Notes under the pieces: generated by a model
Told to the model about the DNA's origin: nothing
What the model saw: the letters and a program-made list of their open reading frames with translations, nothing else
Database searches by the model: none
Origin: Candidatus Competibacteraceae bacterium
GTDB taxonomy: Bacteria; Pseudomonadota; Gammaproteobacteria; Competibacterales; Competibacteraceae
Length of the DNA: 6,122 bases
Reading direction: 5' to 3'
Assembly (NCBI GenBank): GCA_020445005.1
Contig: JAGRHM010000163.1
Location: 1-6,122, forward strand
Made by a program: the position numbers and the translations under genes
Part shown: positions 1 to 6,057 of the stretch, one piece after another
Numbering within the stretch: position 1 is the stretch's first letter
Layout: each line of letters opens with the position of its first letter

Positions 1-1
1 C

Positions 2-628
2 CCAGAACCGCGCACGGCGGTCATTTTTGGCCTGTCGGGCATTATTGGCGCACCGCTGGGCGCCTGGCTGAATCCCCGTTTTCCAGCAACCGTTCTACTG
101 GGGGGCTTTGCGTTGTTGATGCTGGCCGTCGCGTTCCGCATGTGGCGGCAAGCCAACCGTTGTCCCGAGGAAACCCGGCTGATTCGCGCCGGCGGCTATC
201 CCGAGGATGATAACGCGGGGCCGGCTTGTCGCTATGATCCCGGCGGCCGGTTGCAATTTACGTCGCGTTGCGCTCTGCGCCTGACCCTGGCGGGAACCGC
301 AACCGGTTTGCTGTCCGGCCTGTTTGGGGTCGGCGGCGGTTTCCTGATTGTGCCGGCGCTGGTCATGCTGGCCTCGCTACCCATGCGCCGGGCGGTCGCG
401 ACTTCGCTTTGGGTGATTGTCATCATTAGCGCGATTGGGTTTTTGTCCCACCTTGCGGTCGGACACCAACTCAATGTCGCTATTACCATTCCTTTTGTAC
501 TGGGCGGTTTAGGCGGCATGGCGCTGGGCATCGTCGTGGGGCGGCATATCGCCGGCCCCTTGTTGCAAAAGCTGTTTGCCGGCATGGTCGCGGCGGTCGC
601 CGTGTTTATGCTCGGCCATCTGCTTTAG
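2..628 (+). CDS. TauE/SafE family sulfite/anion exporter-like permease (5' end missing)
   Basis: The reading frame is open from base 2 to the TAG at 626-628, so the gene enters from the left and about 208 residues are visible; whole family members are usually about 250-270 aa, so the first helices are missing. The product is an inner-membrane protein. Fragment residues 1-50 hold the end of the first half, with hydrophobic runs around GLSGIIGAPLGAWL and TVLLGGFALLMLAVAF. A polar loop (about 50-90) follows, then a second half that opens with the family hallmark GLLSGLFGVGGGFLIVPAL (about 102-120). Further helices run to the hydrophobic C-terminus. The glycine-rich GVGGG turn opening a repeat half is typical of TauE/SafE (DUF81) transporters, which are linked to export of sulfite, sulfoacetate or other anions. 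The substrate cannot be read from the sequence, and no sulfur gene is visible nearby. The next gene starts 41 bases downstream on the same strand. Confidence 0.88.
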   Translation, partial: PEPRTAVIFGLSGIIGAPLGAWLNPRFPATVLLGGFALLMLAVAFRMWRQANRCPEETRLIRAGGYPEDDNAGPACRYDPGGRLQFTSRCALRLTLAGTATGLLSGLFGVGGGFLIVPALVMLASLPMRRAVATSLWVIVIISAIGFLSHLAVGHQLNVAITIPFVLGGLGGMALGIVVGRHIAGPLLQKLFAGMVAAVAVFMLGHLL

Positions 629-669
629 TTTCCATTGAATTGAAAATAACTACTGCTGGAATCGCCGCT

Positions 670-1125
670 ATGCTTACCTTTCGCTATGCCTCGCTGGCCA
701 TCTTAATACCAACCCTGTTCCTTATTATCGGTTGCGCCACTCAGGGCGAGTCGCCGGAAATCGTTCCGGCGGGCCATCGGGAGAACGGCTTGCTGGTGGT
801 GACCTCGGATGATAATCATCGAACCGCTGAACTCCCGGTCGGTGAACAACTGGAAGTCCGCTTACCGGAAAATCCCACAACGGGCTTCGGTTGGGCTATT
901 GACGAAAATGATCGCCGGATTCTGGCGCTTGACAACACTGCCTACGCGCCGCCGGCGGTTGCCGGTTTCATTGGCGCACGGGGTCAGCGCGCCTTTACCT
1001 TTACCGCCCGGCAACCGGGTGAAGGCGCGCTCAAGCTGAAATATTGGCGGGTCCTGGGAGGCGACGATTCGATCACCGAGCACTTTGACATTACAGTGCG
1101 GGTGGTGACTGCGGGGAAAAGGTGA
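670..1125 (+). CDS. Chagasin-like protease inhibitor I42 family lipoprotein
   Basis: The product is a 151-aa predicted lipoprotein that probably inhibits papain-like cysteine peptidases in the periplasm or at the outer membrane. Residues 1-22 form a lipoprotein signal (charged start, hydrophobic core, lipobox I-I-G-C with Cys22). Ala follows the Cys, so Lol sorting to the outer membrane is expected. The inhibitor domain covers about 40-146. The first inhibitory loop NPTTGFGW (68-75) is the diagnostic I42 motif, and GARGQRAF (102-109) fits the second loop, G-x-x-G-x-x-x-F. The third loop, usually Arg-Pro-Trp, reads RVLG (127-130), so that contact is changed. I chose the ATG at 670, not the in-frame TTG at 640: it gives a compact signal peptide and has a GGA-type ribosome site (about 657-660), while nothing resembling one precedes 640. 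It is probably co-transcribed with the permease upstream. The family call is firm; the target peptidase is unknown. Confidence 0.85.
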   Translation: MLTFRYASLAILIPTLFLIIGCATQGESPEIVPAGHRENGLLVVTSDDNHRTAELPVGEQLEVRLPENPTTGFGWAIDENDRRILALDNTAYAPPAVAGFIGARGQRAFTFTARQPGEGALKLKYWRVLGGDDSITEHFDITVRVVTAGKR

Positions 1126-1155
1126 AAGCCCTCCCGTTGCAAGGCAGGAGGGCTT
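1126..1155. terminator. Bidirectional hairpin terminator between convergent genes
   Basis: A perfect 9-bp inverted repeat, AAGCCCTCC (1126-1134) and GGAGGGCTT (1147-1155), encloses a 12-base loop. It starts at the base after the stop codon of the I42 gene and ends 10 bases before the stop codon of the convergent minus-strand gene. On the minus strand the stem is followed by a T-rich stretch (TTCACCTTTTCC), as in an intrinsic terminator. On the plus strand no T run follows beyond the final TT, so termination there would be weaker. The position fits one hairpin serving both genes. Confidence 0.75.
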
Positions 1156-1165
1156 GAGAGATCGT

Positions 1166-4003
1166 CTAACGATTAACCCGGTAGATGGCGACGGTGCCGC
1201 TAACTTCATGGCTCACCAACAGCAGAGGCTGACCGTCGGGACTCTCGCTGGCCGGCACAAAAGCCAACCCTTCCGGCGAGACATGCTCTGGATTGTAGGC
1301 CCATTGCTGGAAGACCGGCTTGGCCGGATTGGTCACATCATAGACCATAACTCCGCCCGTGCGCTCCAGACCGATGAAGGCATAAATGCGTCCACCGGTC
1401 TCGCCAATCACCACGCCTTCCGGTTCGGGTCCCTTGTCGTCGCTGCGATTTTCGCTCTCGGGATTAATCCAGACCCCACCCTTCTGCGTGTTGCGCTCAA
1501 AGTCCGCGCCGCTGTCAAACACCAACCGGCCATCACTGCTCCAGATGCTGAACGACCGCCCGCCGAAACTGTGCAGCGCACTGAACACACCGTCGCCATT
1601 GGGATCGCCGTTAGCGGTCGTGATCTTGAGCCGGCCCAACTGATCTTCGCGCTGAAGAACGCCAATATTCGCAAAGTAGAGCGGGTCGAGCGTCACATCG
1701 CCCACCCGGGTCTCCTCAGAATAGCCGGAATAGTCACGGGCATCGCCTTCATTCGCGGTGACCAGATAGGTTTCACCGTATAGCGAAAAGCTGGCGATCC
1801 CGTCCGGCTGATACATGCCGACGACCGGCCAGTAGTTCGGATCATAACCGCCATCCCGGTCGCTGGCGTCAATCATCTGCCGCTTGATGGTGATCAGGCC
1901 CAATTGCACGGGGACCGGCGGGTTTTGAAAATTCAGGAACCCATCAAGACGAATCGGTTTGTCGCTTAAGCCAAAGTCATTGTCGTTGAGCACCGCCAGC
2001 ACGACTTCCTGATCGGTTTGACCGACCAGCGCCAATCCTTCCGGCTTGTCGTTGGGCAGATAACCCAGCGCGGCCAAATCGACGACTAGAGTCTTGCGCG
2101 CCGTGACAATGCCGGCGGCGGCCAACTCAGCCGCGCTCATGGTTTCCAGCGACCCTCCTGGACCGACGATGTCATTGGCCAGGGTCTCCAGATTGGTGGC
2201 ACCGCTCAAATCAAGACGAAAGATATACTTGCTGGACGTAGCGTCCGAACCGGAATCGCGCTCCAGCACGAGGAAACGGCCGCCACCCAACGCCACGGCG
2301 TCGCCGATCTTGTCCGTGAGGTTACCCTTGGACCAGGGACCGACTGTGAATTCCAGCGGGTAGAGATACTGGGCCACTGTGCGCTGGCTGGCGATATCGA
2401 ATTCGATCACGCGGGTCCAGCGACTGGCCTTGCTGTTCGCATTGTTGGAGGTATCGGGATTATCCAGCGGACTTTGCAAAAAAGCGTAAATGCGCCCACC
2501 GGCGTAGGCGATGGCTTCAAAACCGCGATTGGCGCGACGCTGCCCCAGTTCCGCCGGCAGGGCCGAAGCGCCGGTGGTTCTGCCGCCGTTATTAGCGCCT
2601 GCCGGTACGAAGCGTTGCAGCATCCGGCCATCGGCGTCGAAGTGATAAATGGATGGCCGGTACTCATCCGCCATCCAATAGGTACCATCCGTGGGATCAC
2701 GGACGATGCCTTCCAGGTCGGCGCCGAGGGGGTCAAGACGCAGTGGAGCGCCCAGGAGGCTGATCGGCGGTTCATCGCTGTTGGCCCGTCCGGGCGACCC
2801 CGCCAGGTTCGGTAATCCCGTCAGGGGCGCGCCGTTGATTTGCGTCAATAACGTTCTTCTTTTCAGCTCAATCGCGCCGGTGGTCAGATTGAGGGTGAAG
2901 TGCCGCCATTGCGGTTGAAATTCGGGCAGCGCAAAGGGTCGTTCGTCCACGCCATCGCCATTCACGTCCAACGGTTCGGCATTGGGACCGCGATCGGTGT
3001 GGGTAATGAAATTCAATTCGGTTGGCTTACAGTCGGCGACGTCGAAGCAACCCAGAAACGCCAGGCCGGAGAAACCGCCCAGTTGCAAGGTCTCGCGGCA
3101 GACCTCCGTGATTCCGATCACCGGCAGCTCCGGGAAATTGAATTTCTTGAGCGTGGCCGGGCCGCTGTCGGCATAGGATTTCACCCCGAGCGGCAAAATA
3201 TCGCGGATCGCGGCCGAGGGAATGTCCACGACCGCCAGGGCGTTGTTTTCCTGCAACGTCACCCAGGCCGTCTGACTATCGTCGGAAACCGTGATGTATT
3301 CCGGCTCCAAATCCTGCGCCACGCTGGCGTTCGGGCCATAAATGCGCACGCCTATTTTGCGGAGTTTGGCGGCCTGATCGTTGAAAGCGCGAAAATCGGC
3401 GGTGCGCGCGCTGGCTCTCCGGATGCCGCGACTCAGATCAATGAGAGTAACGGAACCTTCCGGGTCATTCAGATAGTCATCGCTGGGTTCGCCTTCGTTG
3501 GCGACCAGCAAGGTCAGGCCATCCGGAGTGAAGGTCACCATGTCCGGCAATGCGCCGACTTCGACTGTTTTTAACAGTTGCAGGGTGCTGGCTCTGTAAA
3601 AGGCGACCAGGCCCGGATTCTGCTTGGGATTGGCCTCGATCGCGACGGCGACCAGGCCATTTTTAACCGCCACGCTGTTGGCGGCGCCCAGATCGGGCGC
3701 GACCGCGCCGACCTCCAGGGAGGCAAGCTTGCGTGGTTTAGCAGGATTGTGCAGGCTAAGTACATCCACGGTCGCATCCGCTGCGTTAACTACAAAAGCA
3801 CGCTGCGTTTCGGCGTCGTAAGCGACAATCTCCGCCGCCCCCTCGCCTTTGCCGGAGTCATAGCTGCTCAGCAGGGTTAGCACCGGCGGGTTCACGGCCG
3901 GATCAGGATCGAGCGCGCCGCCATGCGCGCTGTAACTGCCGAGAGCGGCGGTTACCGCCGCGCTCAGCGCCAGCGGCAGAAGTTTATTATTGGAGATAGG
4001 CAT
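1166..4003 (-). CDS. Exported choice-of-anchor-I-type beta-propeller with inserted phytase-like (esterase-like) domain
   Basis: The predicted product has 945 aa and is secreted or periplasmic. Residues 1-30 form a Sec signal peptide (MPISNNKLLPLALSAAV then small residues, cleavage near 26-30). About 40-277 is the first part of a propeller of the choice-of-anchor I type, with NEGEPSDDY at 169-177. About 300-690 matches the phytase-like/esterase-like family (PF13449 type): GGFSGLAF (309-316), DRGP (337-340), DLEGI (429-433), ADEYRP (445-450), NRGFEAIA (492-499), KPEGLAL (653-659). The propeller resumes at IDASDRDGG (711-719) and NEGDARDY (751-758) and ends at 945. Two DxNxDG loops (346-351, 800-805) could bind calcium. 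No C-terminal anchor (LPXTG, PEP-CTERM or helix) is present. The ATG at 4001-4003 was chosen over one 37 codons upstream because AGGGAG lies 8 bases before it and it starts the signal peptide. True phosphatase or phytase activity is not shown; the fold labels are firmer than any reaction. Confidence 0.85.
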   Translation of the reverse strand: MPISNNKLLPLALSAAVTAALGSYSAHGGALDPDPAVNPPVLTLLSSYDSGKGEGAAEIVAYDAETQRAFVVNAADATVDVLSLHNPAKPRKLASLEVGAVAPDLGAANSVAVKNGLVAVAIEANPKQNPGLVAFYRASTLQLLKTVEVGALPDMVTFTPDGLTLLVANEGEPSDDYLNDPEGSVTLIDLSRGIRRASARTADFRAFNDQAAKLRKIGVRIYGPNASVAQDLEPEYITVSDDSQTAWVTLQENNALAVVDIPSAAIRDILPLGVKSYADSGPATLKKFNFPELPVIGITEVCRETLQLGGFSGLAFLGCFDVADCKPTELNFITHTDRGPNAEPLDVNGDGVDERPFALPEFQPQWRHFTLNLTTGAIELKRRTLLTQINGAPLTGLPNLAGSPGRANSDEPPISLLGAPLRLDPLGADLEGIVRDPTDGTYWMADEYRPSIYHFDADGRMLQRFVPAGANNGGRTTGASALPAELGQRRANRGFEAIAYAGGRIYAFLQSPLDNPDTSNNANSKASRWTRVIEFDIASQRTVAQYLYPLEFTVGPWSKGNLTDKIGDAVALGGGRFLVLERDSGSDATSSKYIFRLDLSGATNLETLANDIVGPGGSLETMSAAELAAAGIVTARKTLVVDLAALGYLPNDKPEGLALVGQTDQEVVLAVLNDNDFGLSDKPIRLDGFLNFQNPPVPVQLGLITIKRQMIDASDRDGGYDPNYWPVVGMYQPDGIASFSLYGETYLVTANEGDARDYSGYSEETRVGDVTLDPLYFANIGVLQREDQLGRLKITTANGDPNGDGVFSALHSFGGRSFSIWSSDGRLVFDSGADFERNTQKGGVWINPESENRSDDKGPEPEGVVIGETGGRIYAFIGLERTGGVMVYDVTNPAKPVFQQWAYNPEHVSPEGLAFVPASESPDGQPLLLVSHEVSGTVAIYRVNR

Positions 4004-4011
4004 GGTGAAAA

Positions 4012-4017
4012 CTCCCT
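4012..4017 (-). promoter_or_regulatory. Ribosome binding site fixing the start of the exported propeller protein
   Basis: On the minus strand AGGGAG lies 8 bases before the ATG at 4001-4003. It decides this start over the longer in-frame ATG at 4112-4114, whose extra 37 residues (rich in Arg, Lys and Tyr) would bury the signal peptide. Confidence 0.75.
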
Positions 4018-4024
4018 GGGTTGT

Positions 4025-4048
4025 GGCGCGGGCTGCGGAACCCGCGCC
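4025..4048 (-). other. GC-rich leader hairpin upstream of the exported propeller gene
   Basis: A perfect 8-bp inverted repeat, GGCGCGGG (4025-4032) and CCCGCGCC (4041-4048) on the plus strand, has an 8-base loop. On the minus strand it ends 7 bases before the AGGGAG ribosome site of the propeller gene. No T run follows, so it is not a standard intrinsic terminator for coq7. It could be an mRNA-stabilising or translation-modulating leader structure, a protein-binding palindrome, or chance in GC-rich DNA. Confidence 0.5.
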
Positions 4049-4104
4049 GAGGCAAACATCATGGCAATAATAATAGGCGGATTTGAACCGCATTTTGCGC
4101 GCTT

Positions 4105-4749
4105 TTAGATCCAATAGGTGGTTCCAGTCATGACTTTGGCCGCGCCTTTCATGAGGACGCGGATGGGCAAGGGCAACCGGGCGCCGCCTGCGGCCAGCGC
4201 ATGCGTTGCATGTCGCGCTTCGTCTTCCTTCATTTGCTCCAAAATCGCCCGGCTGGCCTGGTCATGCTCCGGCAGACGGTTGAGATGCGCGTTCAAATGT
4301 TCCACGACCTGGTGCTCGGTTTCCGCCACGAAACCTAGACTCCAACGATCCCCGGCTTTACCCGCCAGCGCGCCAATCGCGAAAGCGCCAGCGTAGAATA
4401 ATGGATTCAGAACGCTGGGGTGGCTGTCCAGCTCTTTCAGCCGTGTTTCGCACCAGGCAAGATGATCATTTTCCTCGATGGCGGCTTGATCCATGCGGTC
4501 ACGCACGGTATCGAGTTGAGCGGTCAGCGATTGGCCTTGATAGAGCGCCTGGGCGCAAACTTCGCCGGTATGATTGACGCGCATTAATCGCGCAGCTTCC
4601 CGCTGTTCCCGGGGTGATGACTCGGCGGGCGGGGCGTTCAGGGCGGGATTGGGACGGCCTGTGGTCTTCGGCTGTCCAAACACCGTGCGCAATGCCTGAT
4701 CAAAGTTGATGAGGAGGGTGTCGGCGGGGGTATAGTGACGATTCGTCAT
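4105..4749 (-). CDS. coq7: Coq7-type di-iron 5-demethoxyubiquinone hydroxylase
   Basis: The 214-aa product hydroxylates C6 of 5-demethoxyubiquinol, the second-last step of ubiquinone synthesis, at the inner face of the cytoplasmic membrane. The carboxylate-bridged di-iron site is complete: Glu63 in [15 protein letters not shown], Glu93 and His96 in [10 protein letters not shown], Glu145 in [11 protein letters not shown], and Glu177 and His180 in [29 protein letters not shown] (110-130) is the hydrophobic stretch expected to contact membrane and quinone. The end, [10 protein letters not shown], resembles the family's usual KVMT-x-TY-x-I ending. The start at 4749 gives [13 protein letters not shown], matching the N-termini of Pseudomonas-type Coq7; the frame stays open upstream to 4863 but would run into the divergent ferredoxin. 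The ribosome site is weak (GTGAG about 9 bases upstream). The gene is divergent from the ferredoxin with only 32 bases between starts, and could read through into the propeller gene 101 bases downstream. This di-iron enzyme replaces the flavin-dependent UbiF of enterobacteria. Confidence 0.96.
   Translation of the reverse strand: MTNRHYTPADTLLINFDQALRTVFGQPKTTGRPNPALNAPPAESSPREQREAARLMRVNHTGEVCAQALYQGQSLTAQLDTVRDRMDQAAIEENDHLAWCETRLKELDSHPSVLNPLFYAGAFAIGALAGKAGDRWSLGFVAETEHQVVEHLNAHLNRLPEHDQASRAILEQMKEDEARHATHALAAGGARLPLPIRVLMKGAAKVMTGTTYWI
4706..4736 (+). promoter_or_regulatory. Putative sigma70 promoter for the ferredoxin gene, inside the start of coq7
   Basis: TTGATG (4706-4711) and TATAGT (4731-4736) resemble -35 and -10 boxes but are 19 bases apart, longer than the ideal 17. 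Transcription would begin near 4743 and leave a leader of about 40 bases carrying the AGGAGG site. It lies within the first codons of coq7 on the other strand, which is where a promoter must be given the 32-base gap. Weak evidence. Confidence 0.35.
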
Positions 4750-4767
4750 GGCTATCAACTCACATCC

Positions 4768-4773
4768 AGGAGG
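4768..4773 (+). promoter_or_regulatory. Consensus ribosome binding site for the GTG-started ferredoxin
   Basis: A full AGGAGG lies 8 bases before the GTG at 4782-4784. It supports GTG as the start. The nearer ATG at 4775-4777 is in another frame and too close to the site. Confidence 0.85.
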
Positions 4774-4781
4774 AATGATTT

Positions 4782-5090
4782 GTGTCCTATTATCGCTATC
4801 ACGTATTTTTTTGCACCAACCAGCGCGAGGATGGCTCGCAATGCTGCCAGCAGTATGGCGCACAGGAGGCGCGTGATTATGTCAAGCAGCGGGTCAAGGA
4901 GCGAGGATCGGCGATTCCTCATAAAATACGCATCAACAACGCCGGTTGCCTGGACCGTTGCACCGAGGGACCGGTTGTCGTGGTTTACCCCGAAGCAACC
5001 TGGTATACCTATGTCGATCACGCGGATCTGGATGAGATTATCGAGGAACATTTGGTCAATGGCCGTGTGGTGGAGCGACTGCGCATCTAG
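4782..5090 (+). CDS. Thioredoxin-like [2Fe-2S] ferredoxin (COG3411-like)
   Basis: The product is a 102-aa soluble electron carrier of the thioredoxin-fold [2Fe-2S] class, related to Shethna-type ferredoxins and to the small subunits of NAD-linked dehydrogenases. The expected cluster cysteines are visible: Cys11 (HVFFCTNQ), Cys21 or Cys22 (GSQCCQQ), then Cys56 and Cys60 in [20 protein letters not shown], the C-x3-C motif typical of the family. Two adjacent Cys at 21-22 leave the second ligand ambiguous; the C-x10-C spacing favours Cys22. There is no signal peptide, so it is cytoplasmic. Translation begins at GTG (4782) behind a perfect AGGAGG. It is divergent from coq7, and rplM starts 95 bases downstream from its own promoter. 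No clear terminator follows. The partner enzyme is unknown; electron supply to Coq7 is suggested only by position. Confidence 0.9.
   Translation: MSYYRYHVFFCTNQREDGSQCCQQYGAQEARDYVKQRVKERGSAIPHKIRINNAGCLDRCTEGPVVVVYPEATWYTYVDHADLDEIIEEHLVNGRVVERLRI
4789..4819 (-). promoter_or_regulatory. Putative sigma70 promoter for coq7, inside the start of the ferredoxin gene
   Basis: Read on the minus strand, TTGGTG (4819-4814) and GATAAT (4794-4789) could be -35 and -10 boxes with a 19-base spacer. An A-rich stretch lies between them. The start site would fall near 4782 and leave a leader of about 33 bases. Spacing and -35 match are poor, so this is only a candidate. Confidence 0.3.
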
Positions 5091-5109
5091 CGAAGGCGCG
5101 AACAGCCCC

Positions 5110-5138
5110 TTGTCAATCTCTCGCGGCTTGAGTAGAAT
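5110..5138 (+). promoter_or_regulatory. Sigma70 promoter of the rplM-rpsI operon
   Basis: TTGTCA (5110-5115) and TAGAAT (5133-5138) each match the -35 and -10 consensus at five of six bases, with an ideal 17-base spacer. The discriminator after the -10 box (TCCCGC) is GC-rich, as at growth-rate and stringently controlled ribosomal promoters. Transcription would start near 5145 and give a leader of about 40 bases before the ATG at 5186. It begins 20 bases after the ferredoxin stop codon, so the ribosomal operon is probably independent of the ferredoxin gene. Confidence 0.72.
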
Positions 5139-5185
5139 TCCCGCTTTTCCAAGCGAACACGGACTTTTCGGAGCACGTTCATCTT

Positions 5186-5614
5186 ATGAAAACTTTCAGC
5201 GCCAAGCCGGCTGAGGTCAAGCGCGACTGGTACGTGATCGACGCCACGGACAAGGTTCTGGGCCGGCTGTCATCGGAAATCGCCCGTCGCCTGCGGGGCA
5301 AGCACAAGCCCGAGTATACGCCGCATGTCGATACCGGCGACTATATCATTGTGGTCAATGCGGAAAAGGTCCATACCACTGGACGCAAGACCGAAGACAA
5401 ATTTTATCATCATGTGACAGGCTACGTTGGTAACCTCAAATCCATTCCCCTGGAAAAGATGTTGCAGGAGACCCCGGAGCGCGTCATCGAGATTGCCGTC
5501 AAGGGCATGCTGCCCAAGAATCCGCTGGGCCGCGCCATGTTCCGCAAGCTGAAAGTCTACGCGGGGCCGGAACATCAGCACGCTGCTCAACAACCCATCC
5601 CGCTGGAGCTGTAA
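5186..5614 (+). CDS. rplM: 50S ribosomal protein L13
   Basis: The 142-aa product is an early-assembly protein of the large ribosomal subunit that binds 23S rRNA. Its length equals that of E. coli L13. Family signatures seen are the N-terminal MKTFSAKP and [20 protein letters not shown], the central [21 protein letters not shown] and [14 protein letters not shown], and the C-terminal signature [20 protein letters not shown] followed by [15 protein letters not shown] 5186 is the start because MKTF is the conserved beginning; the ribosome site is modest (GGAG at 5170-5173, 12 bases upstream). It is the first gene of the rplM-rpsI operon, 36 bases ahead of rpsI. In E. coli L13 represses its own operon through the rplM leader; a short leader is present here, but I cannot show the same structure. 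Confidence 0.98.
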   Translation: MKTFSAKPAEVKRDWYVIDATDKVLGRLSSEIARRLRGKHKPEYTPHVDTGDYIIVVNAEKVHTTGRKTEDKFYHHVTGYVGNLKSIPLEKMLQETPERVIEIAVKGMLPKNPLGRAMFRKLKVYAGPEHQHAAQQPIPLEL

Positions 5615-5650
5615 TTCAGCGCGCGCGTTCATCGATTGGAATAAACCAGA

Positions 5651-6043
5651 ATGATCGAAAATCAGCATTATGGCACGGGGCGACGCAAGACCGCGACGGC
5701 GCGGGTATTTCTGCGGCCAGGCACGGGGAAGATCACGGTGAATCAGCGTCCTTTGCATGAATATTTCGGGCGCGAGACGTCTTGCATGGTCGTGAATCAG
5801 GCTCTGGAGGCGGTTGATCTCAAGGAGCGGTTTGATATCTACGTCACCGTCAAGGGCGGTGGCATGACCGGCCAGGCCGGCGCCATTCGGCACGGGATTA
5901 CCCGGGCGCTGATGGAATATGACGATAGCCTGCGCATGCCGTTGCGCAAGGCCGGTTTCGTGACCCGCGACGCCCGTGAGGTCGAGCGCAAGAAGGTGGG
6001 CCTGCGCAAGGCGCGCCGCGCCACGCAATATTCGAAGCGATAA
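5651..6043 (+). CDS. rpsI: 30S ribosomal protein S9
   Basis: The 130-aa product is a small-subunit protein whose C-terminal tail reaches the P-site tRNA; its length equals E. coli S9. Seen motifs are [22 protein letters not shown] (residues 7-28), [13 protein letters not shown], the signature [21 protein letters not shown] (67-87), and the basic end [20 protein letters not shown] then [12 protein letters not shown]. The terminal Ser-Lys-Arg, which contacts tRNA, is kept. The start at 5651 gives [13 protein letters not shown], matching the E. coli N-terminus (MAENQYYGTGRRK); a GGA (5638-5640) lies about 10 bases upstream. It is translated from the rplM transcript across a 36-base gap. No clear terminator follows; only a run of five T (6050-6054) precedes the tRNA. 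Confidence 0.98.
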   Translation: MIENQHYGTGRRKTATARVFLRPGTGKITVNQRPLHEYFGRETSCMVVNQALEAVDLKERFDIYVTVKGGGMTGQAGAIRHGITRALMEYDDSLRMPLRKAGFVTRDAREVERKKVGLRKARRATQYSKR

Positions 6044-6057
6044 ACAAGCTTTTTCCT

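Noticed and set aside
635..668. Possible promoter (TTGAAT/TTGAAA) between the permease and I42 genes
   Set aside because: No -10-like hexamer occurs 16-18 bases downstream; co-transcription with the permease is simpler.
640..669. Earlier TTG start for the I42 lipoprotein
   Set aside because: No ribosome site precedes it, and the ten extra residues would lengthen the lipoprotein signal for no benefit; ATG 670 is better.
1154..1783. 209-codon plus-strand open frame opposite the end of the propeller gene
   Set aside because: Antisense to well-conserved propeller motifs, begins inside the terminator hairpin, and has no ribosome site or family signature.
2900..3574. 224-codon plus-strand open frame opposite the propeller gene
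   Set aside because: It lies fully antisense to a gene with signal peptide, clear domain motifs and good ribosome site. Its translation has no recognisable motif and it is typical of frames left open in GC-rich DNA.
4066..4075. AAT triplet repeat in the gap between coq7 and the propeller gene
   Set aside because: Only three repeats, too short to call a microsatellite. It also supplies a -10-like TATTAT on the minus strand, but no -35 lies at a proper distance.
4077..4091. tRNA T-arm-like sequence on the minus strand (GCGG-TTCAAAT-CCGC)
   Set aside because: No acceptor, D or anticodon arm can be found upstream, which is the coq7 coding end, and the stem has only 4 pairs. It is a chance match or a small stem.
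4004..4114. Longer N-terminus for the propeller protein from ATG 4112-4114
   Set aside because: It would place 37 charged and aromatic residues before a clear signal peptide and overlaps the coq7 stop region; AGGGAG fits the ATG at 4001-4003.
5097..5125. CGCGA/TCGCG inverted repeat after the ferredoxin gene
   Set aside because: Five pairs around a 19-base loop, no T run, and it overlaps the rplM -35 box; not a credible terminator.
5270..6028. 252-codon minus-strand open frame opposite rplM and rpsI
   Set aside because: Spans two certain ribosomal protein genes on the other strand; the frame is open because of their codon bias.
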